From Pseudomonas guariconensis (lineage in GTDB: Bacteria > Pseudomonadota > Gammaproteobacteria > Pseudomonadales > Pseudomonadaceae), in NCBI RefSeq assembly GCF_015680235.1, contig NZ_JADLJL010000014.1:51420-115419 (forward strand): DNA of 64,000 nucleotides, read 5' to 3'. Each line of letters begins with the position of its first letter. Within the stretch, counting starts at the first letter, position 1. This document shows, one piece after another, positions 37,963 through 46,736 of this stretch. The notes beneath the pieces are model-generated. The model did not search any database. It had not been told where the DNA came from and worked only from the letters and a program-made list of their open reading frames with translations. Both the position numbers and the translations under genes were made by a program.

Positions 37963-37990
37963 AGTGCGCCCACTGCGGCGCACTTTTCCT
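37963..37990 (+). terminator. Terminator after gmhB
   Basis: AGTGCGCC-CACTGC-GGCGCACT followed by TTTTCCTT. Perfect 8-base arms. It partly separates the glyQS-gmhB unit from plsC. Confidence 0.75.
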
Positions 37991-38024
37991 TAGGCGGGCA
38001 CGCCCCGCAACGGTACATGCCACT

Positions 38025-38795
38025 ATGTCGATCCTGCAGGCGATCAGAATCTTTCTTTTTTACCTGCTGTTGGGCACCAGTTCGCTGCTGTGGTGCTCGC
38101 TGAGCTTCTTCGTCGCGCCGTTCCTGCCGTTCCACAAGCGCTACCGGTTCATCAACGTTTACTGGTGCCGCTGCGCCGTGTTCCTGGCGCGGGTGATCCT
38201 GGGTATTCGCTACAAGGTCACCGGGGCCGAGAACGTGCCCACGCAGCCCTGCGTGATCCTGTCGAACCACCAGAGCACCTGGGAGACGTTCTTCCTGTCC
38301 GCCTACTTCTCGCCACTGAGCCAGGTGCTCAAGCGCGAGCTGCTGTACGTGCCGTTCTTCGGCTGGGCCATGGCCATGCTGCGACCCATCGCCATCGATC
38401 GGAAGAACCCCAAGGAAGCCCTGCGCCAGGTCGCCAGCAAAGGCGACGAGCTGCTCAAGCAAGGTGTGTGGGTGTTGATCTTCCCGGAAGGCACCCGTGT
38501 GCCCCATGGCCAGGTCGGCAAATTCTCCCGCGGCGGCACCGCACTGGCGGTGAATGCAGGCCTGCCGGTGCTGCCGATTGCCCATAACGCCGGCAAGTTC
38601 TGGCCCCGGGAAGGTTGGGGCAAGCGCCCAGGTACCATCGAAGTGGTGATCGGCGAGCCGATGTACCCGGTCGGTACCGGCCCACGTGCCATCGCCGAGC
38701 TCAACGACCGCGCCCAGGCCTGGAACGAAGCGGCCCAGCGGGCCATGGGTTCGCTGCCACCGGTGGCGGAAAATCCTGCGCAGCAAAGCGCCTGA
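38025..38795 (+). CDS. plsC: 1-acyl-sn-glycerol-3-phosphate acyltransferase
   Basis: A 256-residue inner-membrane enzyme of phospholipid synthesis. An N-terminal hydrophobic helix (IFLFYLLLGTSSLLWCSLSF) precedes the acyltransferase motifs NHQSTWE (catalytic His) near residue 77 and FPEGTR near residue 152. Probable substrate is lysophosphatidic acid. Confidence 0.93.
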   Translation: MSILQAIRIFLFYLLLGTSSLLWCSLSFFVAPFLPFHKRYRFINVYWCRCAVFLARVILGIRYKVTGAENVPTQPCVILSNHQSTWETFFLSAYFSPLSQVLKRELLYVPFFGWAMAMLRPIAIDRKNPKEALRQVASKGDELLKQGVWVLIFPEGTRVPHGQVGKFSRGGTALAVNAGLPVLPIAHNAGKFWPREGWGKRPGTIEVVIGEPMYPVGTGPRAIAELNDRAQAWNEAAQRAMGSLPPVAENPAQQSA

Positions 38796-38800
38796 CGATC

Positions 38801-38809
38801 TGTGGATAA
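38801..38809 (-). promoter_or_regulatory. Exact DnaA-box 9-mer after plsC
   Basis: TGTGGATAA (TTATCCACA on the minus strand) in an AT-rich gap downstream of plsC. Confidence 0.5.
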
Positions 38810-38918
38810 CTTGTGAGCAAGTTTTGGATCAATGCCTTGAAATGCTAGATAAGTTATTGATTTGGTTAGTTATTTCTTTGTATGACCTTTTTCTGAAAAT
38901 CGTGCATAAGTTTTTTCG

Positions 38919-38960
38919 AGGCATAAAAAAACCGGCTTTTACGCCGGTTTTTTTATGCCT
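38919..38960. terminator. Bidirectional terminator between plsC and the MHS transporter
   Basis: Perfect 18-base arms (AGGCATAAAAAAACCGGC and its complement) around a 6-base loop TTTTAC. The A7/T7 tracts give each strand a U run after a GC stem, so it ends both convergent transcripts. Confidence 0.92.
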
Positions 38961-38987
38961 CCCGCTCCACAGGTAGCAGTGCCACAT

Positions 38988-40610
38988 TCAGACCTTGTCG
39001 ATATCCACATCCTTGGTTTCTTTCAGGCAGAAGATCCCCACCACCAGGCTCACCCCGGTGATCAACACCGGGTACCACAGCCCGTAGAAGATATCCCCGG
39101 TATACACCACCAGCGCGAACGACACGGTGGGCAGGAAGCCGCCGAACCAGCCATTGCCGATGTGATAGGGCAGCGACATGGAGGTGTAGCGGATGCGGGT
39201 CGGGAACAGTTCGACCATCACCGCCGCCAGCGGCCCATAGGTCATTGTGGCGATAAGGATCATGGCGACGATCAGCACCACCACCATCACCTGGTTGACA
39301 CTCGCCGGGTCCGCCTTGGCCGGGTAGCCTGCCTCTTCGATGGCCATGCGCATGGCGGCTTCGTCGAAGCCATCGATGTGCTGCTCACCGATGCTCACCA
39401 CCACCGGGTCACCTGCTGGGGCATCCACCGAGCTGTAGGGCAGGCCCTGCTTGACCAGGAACGTCTTGACCTTGTCGCAGGGGCTGTCGAAGCGTGCCTT
39501 GCCGACAGGGTCGAACTGGAACGTACAACCTTGCGGGTCGGCCGTCACGACGATAGGCGCCTGCTGGCTGGCCGCGGCGATCTGCGGGTTGGCGTAATGG
39601 CTCAGGGCCTTGAACATCGGGAAGTACAGCACGGTGGCCAGGAGCAGGCCGATCATCAGGATCGGCTTGCGCCCCACCCGGTCGGACAACCAGCCGAAGA
39701 ATACGAAGAACGGCGCGCCGATCACCACGCTGATGATCAACAGCGTATTGGCCTGGGCCGGGTCCATCTTGAGCATCTGGGTCAGGAAGAACAGCACGTA
39801 GAACTGCGCGGTGTAGAAGGTCACGGCCTGCCCGGCATTGATGCTGAACAAGGCGGTGAGCACCACCTTGAGGTTGGGCCAGGAGGTGAAGGATTCACGA
39901 ATCGGCGACTTGCTGACCTTGCCCTGGGCCTTCATCTTCACGAAGGCCGGCGACTCCTCCATGCTCATGCGGATCCAGGTGGAAATCGCCAGCAGGAAGA
40001 TCGATAGCAGGAACGGCAAGCGCCAGCCCCAGGCTTCGAACTGGTCACCACTGATATAGCGGCTGCCCAGCACGACCACCAGCGAAAGCAGCAACCCAAG
40101 GGTGGCCGTGGATTGGATGAAACCGGTATGGAACCCGCGCTTGCCGGGCGGGGCGTGCTCGGCCACGTAGGTCGCCGCGCCGCCGTATTCGCCCCCCAGC
40201 GCCAGGCCCTGGAGCATACGCAGCAGCACCAGGATGATCGGCGCTGCGATACCGATGCTGGCGTAGGTCGGCAGCAAGCCAACGGCAAAGGTGGACAAGC
40301 CCATCAGCACGATGGTCACCAGGAAGGTGTACTTGCGCCCGATCATGTCACCCAGGCGACCGAACACCAGCGCACCAAACGGCCGCACCAGGAAGCCTGC
40401 AGCGAAGGCCATCAAGGCGAAGATGAACGCCGTGGTGTCGTTGACCCCAGCGAAGAACTGCTTGCTGATCACCGCTGCCAGGGCGCCATAGAGAAAAAAG
40501 TCATACCACTCGAACACCGTCCCGAGGGATGACGCGAAAATGATCTTGCGCTCCTCGCGTCGGCTGACCGTGCTGGCTGCCGTGCCTTGCTCTTGGATGT
40601 AATCCGACAT
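38988..40610 (-). CDS. MFS metabolite:proton symporter (MHS family)
   Basis: A 540-residue membrane protein with the MHS signature SSLGTVFEWYDFFLYG near the start and loops GRLGDMIGRKYTFL and GWLSDRVGRKPIL. About 12 helices. Between helices 9 and 10 there is an unusually long loop (about residues 330-440) with two cysteines (QGCTFQF and SPCDKVK), likely periplasmic and disulfide-linked. Substrate unknown (family members carry proline/betaine, shikimate or dicarboxylates). ATG 40610 has GAGGA upstream. Confidence 0.87.
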   Translation of the reverse strand: MSDYIQEQGTAASTVSRREERKIIFASSLGTVFEWYDFFLYGALAAVISKQFFAGVNDTTAFIFALMAFAAGFLVRPFGALVFGRLGDMIGRKYTFLVTIVLMGLSTFAVGLLPTYASIGIAAPIILVLLRMLQGLALGGEYGGAATYVAEHAPPGKRGFHTGFIQSTATLGLLLSLVVVLGSRYISGDQFEAWGWRLPFLLSIFLLAISTWIRMSMEESPAFVKMKAQGKVSKSPIRESFTSWPNLKVVLTALFSINAGQAVTFYTAQFYVLFFLTQMLKMDPAQANTLLIISVVIGAPFFVFFGWLSDRVGRKPILMIGLLLATVLYFPMFKALSHYANPQIAAASQQAPIVVTADPQGCTFQFDPVGKARFDSPCDKVKTFLVKQGLPYSSVDAPAGDPVVVSIGEQHIDGFDEAAMRMAIEEAGYPAKADPASVNQVMVVVLIVAMILIATMTYGPLAAVMVELFPTRIRYTSMSLPYHIGNGWFGGFLPTVSFALVVYTGDIFYGLWYPVLITGVSLVVGIFCLKETKDVDIDKV

Positions 40611-40706
40611 CGTTGCTGTCCTCGGCCCGCAGGCCACAGTGATTATTGTTGTTTTCCACTGTCGACGGCTTCTGACCACAAGCCGCCGGTGTTGCACGCA
40701 CCCGGG

Positions 40707-42356
40707 TCAGGGCGTCGGTATCGCGTTCAGGTCGCTGAGATTGGTCTGTGTAGGGCTCCCGTTGCGGATCAGTTGCGCCGCCTTCTCGGCGATCATCAGT
40801 GTGGGTGAACAGGTATTGCCCGAGACGATCTGCGGCATGATCGAGGCGTCGGCGATGCGCAAGCCTGGTACGCCATGCACCCGCAGTTGGCTGTCCACCA
40901 CATCCAGCGGGCCGCTGCCCATGCGGCAGGTACCGACCGGATGGAAGATAGTGGTGCCGATTTTGCCGGCGGCCTCGTGCAGCTGCTGCTCGGTCTGCAG
41001 GGCAGGGCCTGGCAGGTATTCACGAGGGTCGAACGCCGCCAGGGCAGGGGCCTGGAAGATGCGCCGGGTAAGGCGGATGGCATCGGCGGCCACGCGCAGG
41101 TCCTCCGGGTCGCTCAGGTAGTTCGGGTCGATCAGGGGCGCGGCGTGCAGGTCGGCCGAACGGATATCGATACGTCCACGGCTGACGGGACGCAGGTTGC
41201 ACACCGACGCGGTGAACGCCGGGAAACGATGCAACGGCTCGCCGAAACGCTCCAGCGACAAGGGCTGGATGTGATACTGCAGGTTGGCAGTGGCCTGCTC
41301 GGGTCCGGAACGAACGAACGCGCCCAGCTGGCTCGGTGCCATGGCCAGTGGGCCACTGCGGTCGTAGAGATAGCGCAGGCCCATTTCCATCTTGCCCCAT
41401 AAGCTGTTGGCCATTTGGTTGAGCGTACGGGTGTTGCGCACCTGGTAGATCAGGCGCAGTTGCAGGTGGTCCTGCAGGTTGCCACCCACGCCGGGCAGCT
41501 CATGACGCACACCGATTCCAAGGCCCTCGAGCAGCTTGCGCGGGCCGATGCCGGAACGCTGGAGGATGCCAGGCGAACCCACGGAGCCTGCGCAGAGAAT
41601 GATCTCCCGCTGCGCCTTGAATGCATGCCAGGCGCCTTGCCATCGTGCCTTGACGGCCGTGGCGCGGGTGTTGTCGAGAATCACCTGGTCGACCTCTACC
41701 CCGGTGAGCACGGTAAGGTTGGGGCGCGTCTGCACAGGCCGCAGGAAGGCCTTGGAGGCATTCCAACGCACGCCGCTGCGCTGGTTGACCTGAAAATATC
41801 CACAGCCTGCGTTGTCGCCGGTGTTGAAGTCGGCCACCTTGGCGATGCCGCTTTGCTCGGCGGCGTCGCGGAAGGCATCGAGGATCGGCCAGCTGTAGCG
41901 TTGCTGCTCGACCCGCCATTCCCCATCGCCACCATGGCTGTCGCTGGCGCCAGCGAAATGGTGCTCGCTGGCCTTGAACAGGGGCAGCACGTCCTTCCAT
42001 GCCCAACCGTCGTTGCCCTGTTCGGCCCAGCGGTCGTAGTCGGCGGCCTGGCCGCGCATGTAGATCATGCCGTTGATCGAAGAGCAGCCGCCCAGCACCT
42101 TGCCTCGTGGGTAGCCCAGGCTACGACCACCCAGGCCTGGCTGCGCCTCGGTGTTGAAGCACCAGTCGGTACGTGGGTTGCCGATGCAGCGCAGGTAACC
42201 GACGGGAATGTGAATCCAGGGATAGTTGTCACGGCCCCCTGCTTCGAGCAGCAGGACGCGGCAGGAAGGGTCGGCGGACAAGCGGTTGGCCAGCAGGCAA
42301 CCGGCGGGGCCGGCACCGACGACCACATAGTCGAAGACAGAATCGGCTGATGGCAT
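40707..42356 (-). CDS. GMC-family FAD-dependent alcohol/choline dehydrogenase
   Basis: A 549-residue flavoprotein. The ADP-binding motif VVVGAGPAGCLLANRL lies at 11-26, the GMC signature 1 is YPRGKVLGGCSSINGMIYMRG, and the catalytic region is FHPVGTCRMGSGPLDVVD near residue 490. Family members oxidise choline, alcohols or polyethylene glycol; the substrate here is not known. It is divergent from a LysR gene across a REP pair and downstream of the same strand comes the MHS transporter, so the two may serve one substrate. Confidence 0.87.
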   Translation of the reverse strand: MPSADSVFDYVVVGAGPAGCLLANRLSADPSCRVLLLEAGGRDNYPWIHIPVGYLRCIGNPRTDWCFNTEAQPGLGGRSLGYPRGKVLGGCSSINGMIYMRGQAADYDRWAEQGNDGWAWKDVLPLFKASEHHFAGASDSHGGDGEWRVEQQRYSWPILDAFRDAAEQSGIAKVADFNTGDNAGCGYFQVNQRSGVRWNASKAFLRPVQTRPNLTVLTGVEVDQVILDNTRATAVKARWQGAWHAFKAQREIILCAGSVGSPGILQRSGIGPRKLLEGLGIGVRHELPGVGGNLQDHLQLRLIYQVRNTRTLNQMANSLWGKMEMGLRYLYDRSGPLAMAPSQLGAFVRSGPEQATANLQYHIQPLSLERFGEPLHRFPAFTASVCNLRPVSRGRIDIRSADLHAAPLIDPNYLSDPEDLRVAADAIRLTRRIFQAPALAAFDPREYLPGPALQTEQQLHEAAGKIGTTIFHPVGTCRMGSGPLDVVDSQLRVHGVPGLRIADASIMPQIVSGNTCSPTLMIAEKAAQLIRNGSPTQTNLSDLNAIPTP

Positions 42357-42489
42357 GTGAAACCTCGCGCCTGATTTTTATTCTTGTCGAGGACCATCTT
42401 ATTGATTAATTTCGCTGACGAAACACGAGATTTCGCGCAGCCGCTGTGCGTTTTAGCACAGCGCCCACCGCAGCCGTAATGCCGATCTC

Positions 42490-42580
42490 TGTGGGAACGG
42501 GCTTGTCCCGCGATTGCGTAACAGCTGACAACGCTGGCGGCCAGGCCGATGCAATCGCGGGGCAAGCCCACTCTCACAGG
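42490..42580. repeat. REP pair, family 1, between GMC gene and LysR
   Basis: Plus copy GTGGGAACGGGCTTGTCCCG and inverted copy ATCGCGGGGCAAGCCCACTC with a 40-base spacer, located between divergent promoters. Confidence 0.85.
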
Positions 42581-42615
42581 GTGCAGTGAAGCCCCCAAAT
42601 TCACAGGGAAACAGC

Positions 42616-43503
42616 ATGTTCGACTGGAATGATCTGCGATTTTTCCTCGAGTTGCAGCGCAGCGGCCGGCTGCTGACCGCCGCCAAGCGCCTCAACACCA
42701 CCCACAGCACCGTCGCCCGGCATATCGAGAGCATCGAACAGAGCCTGGGTACTGCGTTGTTCGTCCAACATGCTCAGGGCTACGAACTCACACCTTCCGG
42801 CCAGGCACTGCTCAAGCATGCCGAGGCCATGGAAAACGTGGCCCTGCTCGCCCAGGAAGAAATCACCCAGGCCGCCGCACCTTTGGGCAAGATCCGCCTC
42901 GGCGTCACCGAAGGCATCGGCATCATGTTCTTCACCCCGCGCATGAATGCGCTCTTCGAACGTTATCCGGGGCTCGAGGTGGAATTGGTCGCGGTGCCGC
43001 GTTTCGTGAGCATTCTCAACCGCGAGGCGGAAATCAGCATCCACCTGGAACGCCCCAGCGCCGACCTGTTGATCACGCGCAAGCTCACCGACTACCGCCT
43101 GGCCCTGTATGCCAGCCAGGCGTACCTGGACCGGGCACCGCCCCTGCGTAACCGTGAAGACTTGGCCCGGCACAACTGGATCGGCTACGTCGATGATTTA
43201 CTGTTCAGCCAGGAATTGCTGTTTCTCAACAGCTTCTGCCGCGCGCCCAACGTGGTGTTCCGCAGCACCAGCGTGATCGCCCAGCAACAGGCCGCCAGCG
43301 CCGGGTTGGGCATTGCCGTGCTGCCCAACTACATGGCGCGGCACGACCCCTCGCTGGTTCGGGTATTGCCTAGCGAAACCATCCAGCGCAGCTACTGGAT
43401 CTGCACACGCCGCGAACTGCACAAGTCGGTACGCCTGCGAGTGGTCTGGGACTACCTGCTGGCGCTGTGTAACGCAGAGCAGGCCGAGCTGCTAGCCGAC
43501 TAG
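42616..43503 (+). CDS. LysR-type regulator, probable controller of the GMC gene
   Basis: A 295-residue LysR protein. The helix-turn-helix is RLLTAAKRLNTTHSTVARHI. It resembles the subgroup whose short N-terminus reads MFDWNDLRFFLELQRSG. Divergent from the GMC oxidoreductase, which it probably controls. ATG 42616 is set by conservation; GGGAA lies upstream. Its 3' end overlaps the permease gene on the other strand by 12 bases. Confidence 0.85.
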   Translation: MFDWNDLRFFLELQRSGRLLTAAKRLNTTHSTVARHIESIEQSLGTALFVQHAQGYELTPSGQALLKHAEAMENVALLAQEEITQAAAPLGKIRLGVTEGIGIMFFTPRMNALFERYPGLEVELVAVPRFVSILNREAEISIHLERPSADLLITRKLTDYRLALYASQAYLDRAPPLRNREDLARHNWIGYVDDLLFSQELLFLNSFCRAPNVVFRSTSVIAQQQAASAGLGIAVLPNYMARHDPSLVRVLPSETIQRSYWICTRRELHKSVRLRVVWDYLLALCNAEQAELLAD

Positions 43504-44310
43504 CGCCTTGCCCGCCAGCAACAGCGCCGCGCCGATGCCGGTCACAGCGAACAATTGCTGCAGGCGTGGCCCGGCCAGCTTGCTTGCCAGAGGCCGCGCC
43601 AGCAACAGACCAAGCACGGCACCCACAGCGAACGGCGCACCTACCGTCCAATGCATGACGCCGGCCAGGCTGGCGCTGGCCACGCTGCCCACGGACACCA
43701 AGGCGATCACCGCCAGTGAAGTGGCGACGATGCTCTTCATGTCCAGGTTGGTGTAGCGGTTCAAGGCCGGGATGATGACGAAACCACCACCCACACCCAG
43801 CAAGCCGGACAACAGGCCCGCCAGCACGCCGGTGAACGCCAGCGCGCGGGCGCAGGGGAGGGTCCAGCGCAGCCGCCCCTGCAGCGGGTTGAGCACGCAG
43901 GGCATGATCTGCCGATCGCCACAGGCCGGTTCGCCGCGCAGCTCACGCCTCGCCTTGCGCCAGATGCGCAAGCAGGCATAGACCAGCACTCCAGCGAACA
44001 CCAGCGCCAGCGGGGTGTTCGGCAAGCGATGCGCGAGCATCAGGCCGAACGGCGCCGCAATCACACCGATGGCCGCGATGAACATGGCTGCGCGGTAGCG
44101 CACCAGGCCCTGGCGCAACCCCAGCAACGCTCCAACCGCCGCCGCCAAGCCCACGGCAAGCAAGCCGATGGGAGCCGCCTCGACCATCGACAGCCCCAGG
44201 CCGAACACCAGCAAAGGCACCGCGAGAATCCCGCCACCGGCACCGGTCAGGGCCAGCACAGCGCCAATGGCCGCCCCCAGCACAGCACCAACGAGTTGCT
44301 GTTCGATCAC
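43492..44310 (-). CDS. TauE/SafE-family sulfite or thiosulfate permease
   Basis: A 272-residue membrane protein with two TauE repeats: GAAIGAVLALTGAGGGILAVP and LLSGLLGVGGGFVIIPALN, each with a GxGGG loop. It is the last gene of the PDO-SQR operon, so it likely exports sulfite or thiosulfate made by sulfide oxidation (inference from context). GTG 44310 overlaps the SQR stop by 4 bases; the frame extends to 44352 but without a site. Confidence 0.87.
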   Translation of the reverse strand: MIEQQLVGAVLGAAIGAVLALTGAGGGILAVPLLVFGLGLSMVEAAPIGLLAVGLAAAVGALLGLRQGLVRYRAAMFIAAIGVIAAPFGLMLAHRLPNTPLALVFAGVLVYACLRIWRKARRELRGEPACGDRQIMPCVLNPLQGRLRWTLPCARALAFTGVLAGLLSGLLGVGGGFVIIPALNRYTNLDMKSIVATSLAVIALVSVGSVASASLAGVMHWTVGAPFAVGAVLGLLLARPLASKLAGPRLQQLFAVTGIGAALLLAGKALVG

Positions 44311-45587
44311 TGCCCGGCCTCGATTACCAAGGGTTGTGGCCGCGCCAACCATTCACGGCCCTTGAGCATCCCTCGCCAGTACAGCGGCGGCAGTATCCGT
44401 GCCTTGAGCAACCAGGCCAGGCGCGTGGGCTGGCGCCCGTCGAGCAGCCAGCGAGGGAAGCTCGGCGCCACCTTGCCGCCGTAGGTGAATTCGGCGAGCA
44501 CGATCTTGCCCCGTTCGACCGTCAACGGGCAGGAGCCGTAGCCATCGTATTGAGCCAGAGTGGCCAAGCGTTCCAAAGCCACCAGCACATTGTTGGCGAC
44601 TACCGGAGCCTGCTTGCGCGCAGCCGCGGCGGTCTTGGCATTGCTGGTGTTGATGACGTCCCCAAGGGCATGGATATTGGCGAATCGACGATGGCGCAGG
44701 GTCGCTGGGTCCACATCCACCCAACCGGCGGCATCGGCGAGCGGACTTTGCCGAATGAAGTCCGGCGCGACCTGTGGCGGCACCACATGGAGCATGTCGA
44801 AGGCTTCGACCCGGGTCTCGCTGCTGCCGTCTGGCAGTGTGCGCACGAAGGTAGCGCGCCTGTTCGGCCCGTCCACCGCCACCAAGCGATGGGAGTAGTT
44901 GAGATCGACGCCATACTTGTCGATATAGGCCATGAGTGCGGGCACATATTCGGCAACGCCGAACAACACTCCACCAGCGTTGAAGAAGCAGGGTTTGATC
45001 GCGCCCAGGTGCCCCTGGCGCCACCAGTGGTCACATGACAGGTACAACGCCTTCTGTGGCGCACCGGCACACTTGATTGGCATCGGTGGCTGGGTGAACA
45101 GCGCACGACCCTGTTTGAGCGTTTGCACCAACTGCCAGGTATAGGGCGCCAGATCGTAGCGGTAATTGGACGTCACGCCATGGCGGCCCAAGGTTTCTTC
45201 GAGCCCTTCGATGGCGCTCCAATCCAGCTTGAGGCCTGGGCAAACCACCAGTTGCTCATAGCTGATGGCACGACCATCCGCCAAGGTGACCAACTGCGCC
45301 TGAGGGTCAAAGCCTTCGACCCGCGCCTTTATCCAACGCACGCCACGGGGAATGATCGAGGCCATGGTGCGGGCCGTGTTCGGTGCCTTGAACACACCAG
45401 CGCCGACCATGGTCCAGCCAGGCTGGTAATAATGGATGTCCGCTGGGTCGACCAGGGCGATGTCCAGGGAAGGGTCACGGGCGATAAGGCTCGAGGCGGT
45501 GGCGATACCGGCAGCACCGGCGCCGACGATCACCACTTTATGGTGGTCGGCACGGGACGTATCGGCAGGGGACAGCAGGGCAGGCAT
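44307..45587 (-). CDS. sqr: Sulfide:quinone oxidoreductase
   Basis: A 426-residue FAD enzyme that oxidises sulfide to polysulfide or persulfide and passes electrons to quinone. FAD motif VVIVGAGAAGIATASSL is at 18-34. Redox-active cysteines are likely C173 (IKCAGAPQKAL) and C353 (GYGSCPLTVE), the pair used by type II SQRs, with C116 in VVCPGLKLDW. It lies 40 bases after the persulfide dioxygenase gene on the same strand. Confidence 0.9.
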   Translation of the reverse strand: MPALLSPADTSRADHHKVVIVGAGAAGIATASSLIARDPSLDIALVDPADIHYYQPGWTMVGAGVFKAPNTARTMASIIPRGVRWIKARVEGFDPQAQLVTLADGRAISYEQLVVCPGLKLDWSAIEGLEETLGRHGVTSNYRYDLAPYTWQLVQTLKQGRALFTQPPMPIKCAGAPQKALYLSCDHWWRQGHLGAIKPCFFNAGGVLFGVAEYVPALMAYIDKYGVDLNYSHRLVAVDGPNRRATFVRTLPDGSSETRVEAFDMLHVVPPQVAPDFIRQSPLADAAGWVDVDPATLRHRRFANIHALGDVINTSNAKTAAAARKQAPVVANNVLVALERLATLAQYDGYGSCPLTVERGKIVLAEFTYGGKVAPSFPRWLLDGRQPTRLAWLLKARILPPLYWRGMLKGREWLARPQPLVIEAGQ

Positions 45588-45627
45588 GGCAGTGTTCCTT
45601 GAATCGCGTTATGGGTGCAGCGCGGGC

Positions 45628-46512
45628 TTACAGCGTGTTCAGCGGGATTTTCAGATAGCTCACGCCATTCGCTTCAGGCTCGGGGAATTGCCCGCTGCGC
45701 ATGTTGATCTGCACCGAAGGCAGGATCAGCACAGGCATGTCGAGGGTGGCGTCGCGGGCTTCACGCATGGAGACGAAACTGTCCTCGCTGACACCTTCAT
45801 GGATATGGATATTGCCGGCACGCTGCTCGGCGACAGTGGTCACGTAGCACAGCTCGCGACCGCCTGGCAGGTAGTCATGGCACATGAACAGGCGGGTCTG
45901 GTCAGGGAAGGCCAACAGGCGACGGATCGACCGATACAGGGTGCGCGCACTGGCACCGGGGAAATCGCAACGGGCAGTGCCGTAGTCGGGCGTGAACAAC
46001 GTATCGCCGACGAACACGGCAATCTCGCCTGCATCCTCGACCATGTAGCTCATGCAGGCCGGGGTATGCCCAGGCGTGTGCAGGGCTCGGGCATTCAGGT
46101 TGCCGATGCGAAAGCCTTCCTCATCCTCGAACAGCACATCGAACTGGCTGCCGTCACGAGCGAAACCGGGCTCGGCATTGAACAGCGTGCCGAAAGTCTT
46201 CTGCACCTGGGTAATCTGCGCGCCGATGGCGATGGTGCCTCCGAGCCGGCCCTTGAGATAAGCCGCGGCAGACAGGTGATCGGCGTGAACGTGAGTTTCG
46301 AGAATCCATTGCACCTTGGCCTCGAGCGACTCGACCAACGCGATCAGGCGGTCAGCCGACTCGGTGCTGGTGCGGCCGGACTTGGGGTCATAGTCCAGCA
46401 CGCTGTCGATCAGCGCGCACTGGCGCGTCTCGCCATCCATGACCAAGTAGCTGAGGGTCGAGGTCGCCTTGTCGAACAAGGCTTCCACATGAAGGTTGTT
46501 GCCGATGATCAT
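45628..46512 (-). CDS. pdo: Persulfide dioxygenase-type metallo-beta-lactamase-fold enzyme
   Basis: A 294-residue protein of the ETHE1/BlhA group. The metal motif THVHADHLSAA lies at residues 73-83, then TPGHTPACMSY, FVGDTLF and MCHDYLPG, giving a mononuclear iron site as in persulfide dioxygenases (glutathione persulfide to sulfite). The first gene of the operon, divergent from fisR, with a sigma-54 promoter candidate upstream. Confidence 0.88.
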   Translation of the reverse strand: MIIGNNLHVEALFDKATSTLSYLVMDGETRQCALIDSVLDYDPKSGRTSTESADRLIALVESLEAKVQWILETHVHADHLSAAAYLKGRLGGTIAIGAQITQVQKTFGTLFNAEPGFARDGSQFDVLFEDEEGFRIGNLNARALHTPGHTPACMSYMVEDAGEIAVFVGDTLFTPDYGTARCDFPGASARTLYRSIRRLLAFPDQTRLFMCHDYLPGGRELCYVTTVAEQRAGNIHIHEGVSEDSFVSMREARDATLDMPVLILPSVQINMRSGQFPEPEANGVSYLKIPLNTL

Positions 46513-46571
46513 TTCACTCTCCAGTTATCCACCCGGCCTTCTTGAAAGGCTTAGGCGGTGCAGAGAGCTTT

Positions 46572-46587
46572 ATCAAGATACATGCCA
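46572..46587 (-). promoter_or_regulatory. Sigma-54 promoter for the pdo-sqr-tauE operon
   Basis: On the minus strand TGGCATGTATCTTGAT: -24 element TGGCA and -12 element TTGAT, with the conserved GG and the G of the -12 element 10 bases apart, as required. The consensus C after the -12 G is an A here. It lies about 60 bases upstream of the pdo start and downstream of the TGGCAGT repeats at 46661-46698. Confidence 0.62.
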
Positions 46588-46599
46588 CCATTGCGCCCC

Positions 46600-46626
46600 C
46601 TGTAGGAGCGGGCTTTTCCGGCGATG
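46600..46626 (+). repeat. REP, family 1 variant, within the sulfur control region
   Basis: TGTAGGAGCGGGCTTTTCCG with GCGATGA after it. Located between the activator repeats and the sigma-54 promoter of pdo. Confidence 0.75.
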
Positions 46627-46660
46627 AAGGCAGCGTGGCTTGTCTTTTCCCCGGCAGAAA

Positions 46661-46698
46661 TGGCAGTCGACTGACAGCCAATGGCAGTGTTTGGCAGT
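46661..46698. promoter_or_regulatory. Probable FisR upstream activator sites
   Basis: TGGCAGT occurs at 46661-46667, 46682-46688 and 46692-46698, with a partial inverted copy (CTGACAGCCA, 46671-46680) between. Multiple half-sites 75-125 bases from the sigma-54 element fit an enhancer for the adjacent activator. Confidence 0.6.
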
Positions 46699-46736
46699 CC
46701 TTGCTACGCTCGCCAAGTCCTTTATTTGGTGCCGTC

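Noticed and set aside
46692..46705. TGGCAG-TCCT-TGCT as a sigma-54 promoter toward fisR
   Set aside because: The GG and GC elements are only 8 bases apart instead of 10; it is better explained as one of the TGGCAGT repeats.
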